Source: an uncultured Collinsella sp. (GTDB lineage Bacteria; Actinomycetota; Coriobacteriia; Coriobacteriales; Coriobacteriaceae). From it: a stretch of DNA of 9,895 nt. The DNA lies in NCBI GenBank assembly GCA_900548515.1, contig URKU01000071.1:1-9895 (forward strand). Reading direction: 5' to 3'. The notes beneath the pieces were generated by a model, which worked only from the letters and a program-made list of their open reading frames with translations, made no database searches and was not told the origin of the DNA. Positions within the stretch are counted from its first letter, which is position 1. Each line of letters begins with the position of its first letter. The translations under genes and the position numbers were made by a program. Shown in pieces: positions 5,413 through 9,895 of the stretch.

Positions 5413-6483
5413 GCCGAAGCTGATGCCCAACGCCTTGGCCTCGCGCACCAGGTCGCTCTGGGGGTCGACATACTTGAGCTTGCCAGCGACATCCTCGAGC
5501 GGCATGTGGCACATCTTGCCGTCACGCAGGGCAATCATGTAGCCAAACTCGCCGCGCAGGCAGCCAAGCGCGGCCTCGACGCCGCACTGAGTCGCAAAGA
5601 TGCGGTCCTGAGCGTCGGGCTGGCCGCCGCGCTGCGTGTGGCCGGGGATGGCGACGCGGGTCTCGCGACCGGTCTTGGCCTCGATCTCCTTGGCGATGTC
5701 GTAGACGATCGACGGGCTCGTACGCTCGGCGAGCTTCTTCTTGTACTCCTTCTTGGACAGCGCCGCGTCCTCCTTAGAGATGGCGCCCTCGGCGACGGCC
5801 ACGATGGTAAAGCGGCTGCCGGTCTCCATGCGATGCTCGATGGTCTTGATGACCTGGTCCATGTCGTAGGGGATCTCGGGGATCAGGATGACGTCCGCGC
5901 CACCCGCAACGCCGGCGTACAGCGGGATCCAGCCAACCTTGTGGCCCATGATCTCGATAACGAACACGCGGCCGTGGCTCGAAGCGGTGGTGTGGATGTC
6001 GTCGATGCACTTGGTGGCGACGTCGATGGCGCTCGTAAAGCCAAAGGTCATCTCGGTGCCCCAGGTGTCGTTATCGATGGTCTTGGGCAGGGCGATAACG
6101 TTGAGGCCCTCTTCGCGCAGGCGGTTGGCGGTCTTGGTGGAGCCGTTGCCGCCCAGCATAAACAGGCAGTCGAGCTGCAGCTTGTGATAGGTGTGGACCA
6201 TTGCCGGCACCTTCTCGACGCCGTCGGCCTCGGGAGTGTCCAGACGCTTGAACGGCGTGCGGCTCGTGCCCAGGATGGTGCCGCCGCGGGTGAGGATGCC
6301 GCTAAAATCGGCGGGCGACATGACGCGGAACCTGCTGTAGATAAGGCCCTGGTAGCCGTCCTCAAAACCGTAGATCTCGATAGGCTCTTCGCTATTGGTC
6401 ATGAGCGTTTTGACGATGCCGCGCATGGTGGCGTTGAGCGCCTGGCAGTCGCCGCCACTGGTAAGAAGACCGATTCTAAGCAT
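5404..6483 (-). CDS. pfkA: 6-phosphofructokinase (ATP- or PPi-dependent, long-type)
   Basis: Phosphorylates fructose 6-phosphate to fructose 1,6-bisphosphate, the committed step of glycolysis, in the cytosol. The 359-residue chain has the full PFK pattern: TSGGD (8-12), RGGTILGTSR (66-75), GGNGS (111-115), PKTIDND (133-139) with catalytic Asp137, EIMGHKVGWIPLYAG (177-191), PEIPYD (202-207) and PGHTQRGGQPDAQDR (280-294). Two donor-site positions are mixed. Gly114 is like ATP enzymes (E. coli Gly104; PPi enzymes have Asp), whereas Lys134 in PKTIDND is like PPi enzymes (E. coli Gly124). Asn113 replaces the usual Mg-binding Asp103. The phosphate donor therefore cannot be assigned by sequence alone. 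It is about 40 residues longer than E. coli PfkA, as in the actinobacterial/clostridial group. ATG 6483 has a good SD (GGAAGG, 7 bp). The gene stands alone, with a hairpin over its stop codon. Confidence 0.95.
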   Translation of the reverse strand: MLRIGLLTSGGDCQALNATMRGIVKTLMTNSEEPIEIYGFEDGYQGLIYSRFRVMSPADFSGILTRGGTILGTSRTPFKRLDTPEADGVEKVPAMVHTYHKLQLDCLFMLGGNGSTKTANRLREEGLNVIALPKTIDNDTWGTEMTFGFTSAIDVATKCIDDIHTTASSHGRVFVIEIMGHKVGWIPLYAGVAGGADVILIPEIPYDMDQVIKTIEHRMETGSRFTIVAVAEGAISKEDAALSKKEYKKKLAERTSPSIVYDIAKEIEAKTGRETRVAIPGHTQRGGQPDAQDRIFATQCGVEAALGCLRGEFGYMIALRDGKMCHMPLEDVAGKLKYVDPQSDLVREAKALGISFGDE

Positions 6484-6502
6484 GATGAATCCTTCCGGGC
6501 AA

Positions 6503-6511
6503 GTTATAACA
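6503..6511 (-). promoter_or_regulatory. Possible extended -10 promoter of pfkA
   Basis: On the minus strand TGTTATAAC (6511-6503) fits the extended -10 form TG-N-TATAAT with one mismatch, 20 bp before the start codon. It would give a short leader of about 13 nt that still includes the SD. No -35 box is visible; the terminator-like hairpin at 6522-6553 occupies that area. Confidence 0.3.
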
Positions 6512-6521
6512 TGCGCATAAG

Positions 6522-6553
6522 TTTACCCCCGCACACTGTTGACGCGGGGTAAA
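6522..6553 (-). terminator. Terminator-like hairpin after the Ntn hydrolase gene
   Basis: On the minus strand TTTACCCCGC (6553-6544) pairs with GCGGGGGTAAA (6532-6522), a 10-bp stem with one bulged base and an 11-nt loop, 70 bp after the hydrolase stop and just before the pfkA promoter region. AT pairs at the base and CTTATG downstream give only a weak U-tract. Confidence 0.5.
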
Positions 6554-6622
6554 ACGTGTTAGCTCAAGCGTATAGAAATGTAAGCAACGTCAGGCGAGCG
6601 TAAGGACGACGGTGCCAGCTCC

Positions 6623-7708
6623 TTACAGCGCGAAGGCGTCGACGTCGCCCCAGTGACGGCGCAGCGTGATGGCGGCAGCGGGCTCGGTGTTGTCAAAGAC
6701 GACCGACCATTGCGTATTGCTGGTGATGTCTTCCGGATTGGGCTCTTGCGCCGCAGCGCGTAGGGCCTTCCAAGCGATTGCTTCGTCTTGGGCGCCGGCA
6801 TGGGCGTCAAGGACATCGGCGATGGCGACGGCGCGTTCCTTGCCATGGCCAAGCTCGCCATTCTTTTGGTTGGGCAGCACTTCGTCGCCATAGCAGGCGT
6901 AGAAGTTCGTAACCTGGCGTACAGGAGTCGCTTTGCATGCACGGTCGGGGTCGCGCGGATCCCACTCTACTACGCGCGCGTCACCGGCGGCGTCGTTGAT
7001 AAAGAAGTGGTAATCGCGTCCTGCCATGGCGTGCATGTCGTAGGCAGAAAGCAGGTCGACAGCATCTTGCGTGGTGGCGGCACGGTCGAGCACCAGACGG
7101 ATGGCGAGCGAGGTATTGATGACGGGGCGTTGCGTGTCCTGGTCACAGGGCTTGGAATCCAGGGTGAGTACGGCAATGGACACGCCGCATTCGTTAACAC
7201 CGTCGAGCTGGGCAAACGGGCCCATGAGTGCAGCGGTGCGTCCGGCGACGGAGTCAAGCGGAGCGTTGGTGCCCAGGTTGTTGAGGGCCGCAAAGCCGAT
7301 GGAGGCATAGCCGTCGCGCGGGTGATTGCGCACCAGCAGCGCCGAAGTATCGTCCTTAAAGTCGTAATTGCGACCGGTGCGCACGCGGCCTTCGGCATCT
7401 ACGGCGACAAAAGCGCTGCAGGCAAACTGGGGTGCCTGGACATGTGCCGGCACGCCGGGCAGCACCTGCGCCACCACGGCATCGATGTAGGCCTGGTCGT
7501 CGCGCACGCCAGCGGCGATGATGCGGTCGAGGTCGTAGTCGTAAGCGATGTCGATTGCGTACAGGTCATAGCCATCCGCATAGTCGGTCAAGCGTTTGAG
7601 CGACGCGGCAGACTTGATTTGCTTGCGGTAAACGATGCCGGCGGCAGCGGCAAGGCCGACGGCGACTCCCGCGACACCGCAGGCGATGGCAATGTTACGT
7701 GGCTTCAT
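6623..7708 (-). CDS. Membrane-anchored linear amide C-N hydrolase (choloylglycine hydrolase/AAT-like Ntn family)
   Basis: Hydrolyses a non-peptide amide bond; substrate unknown. A 361-residue protein with an N-terminal hydrophobic segment (about 6-27, then YRKQIK) that looks like an uncleaved signal anchor, placing the enzyme outside the membrane. The Ntn core shows Cys97 in FACSAF, GRNYDF (112-117) with Arg113 and Asp116 at the +16 and +19 spacing of bile salt hydrolase Arg18 and Asp21, DGVNECGVSIAV (169-180), VTNFY (266-270) with Asn268, and TQWSVVFDNTEP (332-343). Bile salt hydrolases carry Arg at the last site (Arg228); here it is Gln-Trp, so bile acid deconjugation is not supported. Penicillin-acylase-like or C45-type amidase activity is more likely. 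Cys97 can only become the N-terminal nucleophile if about 96 residues, including the anchor, are cleaved off. SD GAGGAG lies 5 bp before ATG 7708. Divergent from an aminopeptidase. Confidence 0.82.
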   Translation of the reverse strand: MKPRNIAIACGVAGVAVGLAAAAGIVYRKQIKSAASLKRLTDYADGYDLYAIDIAYDYDLDRIIAAGVRDDQAYIDAVVAQVLPGVPAHVQAPQFACSAFVAVDAEGRVRTGRNYDFKDDTSALLVRNHPRDGYASIGFAALNNLGTNAPLDSVAGRTAALMGPFAQLDGVNECGVSIAVLTLDSKPCDQDTQRPVINTSLAIRLVLDRAATTQDAVDLLSAYDMHAMAGRDYHFFINDAAGDARVVEWDPRDPDRACKATPVRQVTNFYACYGDEVLPNQKNGELGHGKERAVAIADVLDAHAGAQDEAIAWKALRAAAQEPNPEDITSNTQWSVVFDNTEPAAAITLRRHWGDVDAFAL

Positions 7709-7781
7709 GACGGCTCCTCTCGTCCTGTTAGCGTAATTGTCGCAAAAGGAGCGCGGGCATGATGACTCAACTTGGTGAGCG

Positions 7782-7805
7782 GCGCGGAATTAAGCGCGGA
7801 ATGAA
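7782..7805. repeat. Tandem 12-bp repeat in the divergent promoter region
   Basis: Two adjacent copies of GCGCGGAATKAA (7782-7793 and 7794-7805, differing at one base) lie in the 161-bp space between the divergent hydrolase and aminopeptidase genes. Direct repeats spaced by about one helical turn are common as regulator sites; none is known to me with this sequence. No strong promoter is recognisable in this interval (weak TATGCT at 7831-7836). Confidence 0.4.
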
Positions 7806-7869
7806 GAGTGCGGCACTGGCGTGGCGGGGTATGCTGGAGGGGACCATCAACCCAGCGAAAGGGGAGAGC

Positions 7870-9255
7870 ATGACGGATCAGGAAACGCCCGAGCGCGTGC
7901 ACGTGACTGCCGACGATATCGAGGCTGCCAACGACCTCATCGACTTTATCGAGGCGTGCCCCAGCATGTTCCATACGGCGGCGACCATTATGGCCGAGCT
8001 CGACGAGGCGGGCTTTACCTACCTGCCCGAGAACGCGGCATGGGATATCGAGCCGGGCGGGCGTTATTACACGCAGCGCAATACCTCGAGTGTCATCGCC
8101 TTTAAGGTGGGCGAGGACCTGGCCGCGACGTGGGGCGAGGACGGCGTTGCCGGCGACTATCATTTTCAACTGACGGCGTCGCACAGCGATTCGCCGACGT
8201 TTAAGGTCAAGGCCGTGCCCGAGCTCGATGGCGCAGGCGAGACGCTGCGCCTGAACACCGAGGCCTACGGCGGCATGATCGACTACACCTGGTTCGATCG
8301 CCCGCTGGCGCTCGCAGGCCGCGTGCTGGTGCGCGAGGGCGACCGTATCGAGAGTCGTTTGCTCGCTACCGAGCGCGAGGTCGCTATTATCCCGAGCCTT
8401 GCCATCCACATGAACCGCGGCGTCAACGAGGGCTTTGCTCCCAACCGAGCTGTCGACCTGTGCCCGCTCATCAGCGCCGGTGACCTTAAGCAGGGCGACT
8501 TTGATGCCCTGATCGCCGAAGAGCTGGATGTTGAGCCCGAGCAAATCTTGGGTCGCGACCTGTTCCTGGTCAATCGTCAGGATGCGCGCATTTGGGGCTG
8601 GGCCGACGAGTTTATCTCGACGCCCAAGCTCGACGACCTGGCCTGCGCCTACACCTCGCTGCAGGCATTTTTGGGTGCCGAGAACGCGCGCGACGTCTCG
8701 GTCTTCTGCTGCTTTGATAATGAGGAGGTTGGCTCCGAGACCAAGCAGGGCGCCATGTCGACGTTCTTGGCCGACGCGCTGCGCCGCATCAACGGATCGC
8801 TGGGCTTTGACGACGAGTCGTATCATCGCGCCCTTGCCGCATCGATGCTCGTGAGCTGCGACAACGCGCATGCCGTGCACCCCAACCACGCCGAGAAGTG
8901 CGATGCGCGCAACCAGGTTGTGCTCAACGGCGGCATCGTCATCAAGGAAGCCGCTAACCAGCACTACTGCACCGATGCCTTTAGCCGCGCGCTGTTCCAG
9001 GCTATCTGCGATGACGCCGATGTGCCCACGCAGGCCTTCGCCAACAAGAGCGATATGGCGGGTGGCTCCACGCTCGGCAATCTGTCCAATATGCAGGCGA
9101 GCATGCATGCTGTGGACGTGGGCCTGCCGCAGCTTGCCATGCACTCGAGCTACGAGACCGGCGGCGTACGCGACGTGATGTACGCCATCCGCGCCCTCAC
9201 CGCCTTCTACGAGCGCGACCTCCATATCAACGGCGCCGAAAGCGTGGAGCTCTAA
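7870..9255 (+). CDS. M18 family aminopeptidase (aspartyl aminopeptidase-like)
   Basis: A cytosolic zinc metallopeptidase removing N-terminal residues, often acidic, from peptides; members form dodecameric tetrahedral particles. With the start at ATG 7870 it has 461 residues, close to the family's 430-480. Metal and catalytic motifs are complete: ASHSDSPTFKVK (103-114, His105), KLDDLACAY (253-261, bridging Asp255 or Asp256), FDNEEVGSETKQGA (282-295, Glu285 catalytic and Glu286 ligand), SCDNAHAVHPN (329-339, Asp331) and AMHSSYETGG (423-432, His425). An upstream ATG at 7759 in frame would add 37 basic, non-conserved residues. ATG 7870 is preferred because AGGGG lies 5 bp upstream and the family homology begins soon after it. 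No signal peptide. The next small ORF begins directly at the stop codon. Confidence 0.95.
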   Translation: MTDQETPERVHVTADDIEAANDLIDFIEACPSMFHTAATIMAELDEAGFTYLPENAAWDIEPGGRYYTQRNTSSVIAFKVGEDLAATWGEDGVAGDYHFQLTASHSDSPTFKVKAVPELDGAGETLRLNTEAYGGMIDYTWFDRPLALAGRVLVREGDRIESRLLATEREVAIIPSLAIHMNRGVNEGFAPNRAVDLCPLISAGDLKQGDFDALIAEELDVEPEQILGRDLFLVNRQDARIWGWADEFISTPKLDDLACAYTSLQAFLGAENARDVSVFCCFDNEEVGSETKQGAMSTFLADALRRINGSLGFDDESYHRALAASMLVSCDNAHAVHPNHAEKCDARNQVVLNGGIVIKEAANQHYCTDAFSRALFQAICDDADVPTQAFANKSDMAGGSTLGNLSNMQASMHAVDVGLPQLAMHSSYETGGVRDVMYAIRALTAFYERDLHINGAESVEL

Positions 9256-9438
9256 ATGCGAGCCGAAGACGAGAAGACCGAGGGCAGGTCTCAACTAATC
9301 GATCAGGGGTCGAAGCTGTTCGCCGCCGCTTGCCATGAATCGGGAATCGACGTGTCCAACGCGTGGCCGGCGAGCGATGAAGAACTCAAGCGTAGCGCCT
9401 ATTCGGACCACTTTGGTAAGGAGATGGACTGGCTTTAA
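9256..9438 (+). CDS. Small hypothetical protein abutting the aminopeptidase
   Basis: A 60-codon frame whose ATG follows the aminopeptidase TAA with no base between them (9253-9255, then 9256-9258). An SD-like GGAG (9246-9249) lies inside the upstream gene, so reinitiation or coupling is possible. The product is hydrophilic and acidic at the N-terminus (MRAEDEKTEG), predicted soluble, with a likely short helix around QLIDQGSKLFAAACHESG (13-30) and an aromatic C-terminus (FGKEMDWL). No family is recognised and there is no signal peptide or metal motif. Codon use is less GC-biased at the third position than in the aminopeptidase, which leaves open that it is non-coding or a remnant of a longer gene. 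No U-tract terminator follows; only a small GGCG/CGCC hairpin (9442-9452). Confidence 0.45.
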   Translation: MRAEDEKTEGRSQLIDQGSKLFAAACHESGIDVSNAWPASDEELKRSAYSDHFGKEMDWL

Positions 9439-9515
9439 TAGGCGAAACGCCCGAAAGCGCCAGATGAATGTCTGATATCACTTTGACAAAAGTATCGCAG
9501 GCAAAACCAACGTAA

Positions 9516-9546
9516 TGGTGCAAACTAACCTGACCCCATTGCACCA
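9516..9546. repeat. Inverted repeat TGGTGCAA/TTGCACCA
   Basis: Perfect 8-bp arms (9516-9523 and 9539-9546) around a 15-base loop containing TAACCTGACCCC, followed on the plus strand by AAAAGGG. ACCTGACCCC/GGGGTCAGGT next to small palindromes is a pattern I associate with REP-like elements linked to IS200/RAYT-type transposases, but that is recollection. No transposase gene is present here. Confidence 0.4.
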
Positions 9547-9580
9547 AAAAGGGAGAATGCCGCAGGTCGGACAAAAGTCA

Positions 9581-9684
9581 GCGAGAGCCCGCCAGAGTGA
9601 GCAAGGTGCCTTGAAAGAGGAGGGCATTGACCTTCTGGTCATGCCCGACGATTGAAAGGCAGATTGCCGCTCTGGCGGGCTCGC
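9581..9684. ncRNA. Candidate cloverleaf-like structured element (ncRNA or REP-like repeat)
   Basis: A closing stem of 13 perfect bp, GAGCCCGCCAGAG (9585-9597) with CTCTGGCGGGCTC (9670-9682), encloses three separate hairpins: CAAG/CTTG (9602-9605 with 9610-9613, 4-nt loop), GGGCAT-T-GACC with GGTC-ATGCCC (9622-9632 with 9637-9646, 10 bp, one bulge, TTCT loop) and GGCA/TGCC (9658-9661 with 9665-9668, 3-nt loop). The order and nesting make a four-way junction of about 100 nt. It is not a tRNA: no T-loop GTTC motif, wrong arm lengths. No promoter of good quality is visible, and which strand is transcribed cannot be decided. Structured RNA classes specific to Collinsella have been reported (Collinsella-1); whether this belongs to one is unknown. 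Confidence 0.45.
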
Positions 9685-9695
9685 AGCGTCGAGGG

Positions 9696-9723
9696 GTTCC
9701 GGCGTTTGGCAAAACGCCGGAAC
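9696..9723 (-). terminator. 12-bp GC-rich hairpin after the hydroxyacid dehydrogenase gene
   Basis: GTTCCGGCGTTT (9696-9707) and AAACGCCGGAAC (9712-9723) form a perfect 12-bp stem with a 4-nt loop, three bases after the minus-strand stop codon at 9727-9729. There is no U-run on either side; U-less hairpin terminators are common in high-GC actinobacteria. It also ends the structured region 9581-9684. Confidence 0.6.
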
Positions 9724-9726
9724 AAC

Positions 9727-9895
9727 CTAATGTTCGATCCAGCAGCGAAGCGTCTCGCCCGCCTGTAGATGACGCAGATTCTCCGCGGCGATGTCGACCA
9801 CGTTGTTGAGCGTAGCCTCCAGGTGGAACCAGCCGGAGACGTGCGGTGTGATGAGCATGTTGGGCGCATCCCACAGGGGGCTTGTCTCAGGCAGC
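9727..9895 (-). CDS. D-isomer-specific 2-hydroxyacid dehydrogenase, C-terminal end (partial)
   Basis: Fifty-five codons enter from the right edge and end at TAG 9729-9727. The visible chain reads LPETSPLWDAPNMLITPH, then VSGWFHLEATLNNVVDIAAE and NLRHLQAGETLR. SPLWD-APN-(M/V)-(L/I)-(I/L)-TPH-x-(S/A)-G followed by a helix ending in E-N-L-x-x-x-x-x-G-x-x-L is the C-terminal signature of NAD(P)-dependent D-2-hydroxyacid dehydrogenases. The His in ITPHVSG is the catalytic acid/base. Such enzymes reduce 2-oxoacids (pyruvate, glyoxylate, hydroxypyruvate); the substrate cannot be told from this piece. The nucleotide-binding domain and start lie outside the window. Confidence 0.88.
   Translation of the reverse strand, partial: LPETSPLWDAPNMLITPHVSGWFHLEATLNNVVDIAAENLRHLQAGETLRCWIEH

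Noticed and set aside
5050..6552. 500-codon plus-strand open frame
   Set aside because: It is antisense to phosphofructokinase and includes the terminator and repeat region. Its composition (rich in A, G, V, D, H) is the usual shadow of a GC-rich gene on the other strand, with no family signature.
6623..7708. Bile salt hydrolase call
   Set aside because: The Ntn core matches, but the Arg228-equivalent position is not Arg and the protein has a membrane anchor and long pro-segment, unlike cytosolic bile salt hydrolases.
6788..7762. 324-codon plus-strand open frame
   Set aside because: Antisense to the Ntn hydrolase, which has clear catalytic motifs and an SD; no motifs or SD in the shadow.
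7759..7869. Upstream in-frame start for the M18 aminopeptidase
   Set aside because: The extra 37 residues are basic and non-conserved and overlap the tandem repeat and divergent control region; the ATG at 7870 has a strong SD.
7705..9294. 529-codon minus-strand open frame
   Set aside because: Longer than the real gene opposite it, but the plus strand encodes a complete M18 aminopeptidase with all metal ligands; the minus frame has low-complexity shadow composition.
9483..9488. TTGACA as a -35 box for a transcript into the cloverleaf element
   Set aside because: No acceptable -10 hexamer is found 15-19 bp downstream.
1..9895. CRISPR array, tRNA or rRNA genes
   Set aside because: No regularly spaced direct repeats and no tRNA- or rRNA-like sequence were found on either strand; the folded element at 9581-9684 lacks tRNA consensus bases.

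Overview
The window is high-GC DNA with dense, well-separated genes on both strands. The protein content is a methylguanine methyltransferase, a GyrI-like protein, an FtsX/MacB-type exporter, a long-type phosphofructokinase, an anchored Ntn hydrolase, an M18 aminopeptidase and a D-2-hydroxyacid dehydrogenase. Together with the style of the intergenic repeats this suggests a gut Coriobacteriia, probably Collinsella or a close relative. That assignment is inference from gene content and composition; no rRNA or tRNA is present to confirm it.

Layout. 1-302 (+) is the end of an O6-methylguanine-DNA methyltransferase. 303-541 (-) holds a degraded defence locus: a consensus-like promoter, a short RNA able to form an H-type pseudoknot over a ribosome binding site, and about 45 codons of an Abi_2/AbiF-type protein whose homology stops next to the methyltransferase stop codon. 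614-1252 (-) is a GyrI-like effector-binding protein with a perfect LexA/DinR-type palindrome (1309-1322) in its promoter region. 1523-4995 (+) is a two-gene ABC exporter operon (ATPase, then an 8-TM double-FtsX permease with a long extracellular/coiled-coil domain), closed by a clear intrinsic terminator. 5100-5400 is a convergent intergenic region with a 208-bp inverted-repeat element and a 16-bp perfect hairpin that contains the stop codon of the next gene. 5404-6483 (-) is phosphofructokinase. 6623-7708 (-) is a membrane-anchored choloylglycine-hydrolase-like Ntn hydrolase, divergent from an M18 aminopeptidase (7870-9255, +) followed with no gap by a 60-codon unknown ORF. 9439-9726 has no gene but is rich in inverted repeats, including a cloverleaf-like fold of about 100 nt. 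9727-9895 (-) is the C-terminus of a D-2-hydroxyacid dehydrogenase.

How it fits together. Most genes look like independent housekeeping or accessory units, not one pathway. DNA-damage themes recur on the left: alkyl repair, and a GyrI-like gene with a probable SOS box (E. coli sbmC/gyrI is itself LexA-controlled). The most unusual item is the Abi fragment with its intact-looking promoter and pseudoknot RNA. It looks like an orphaned RNA element of a toxin-type Abi system whose protein has been deleted. The second is the structured region at 9516-9723.
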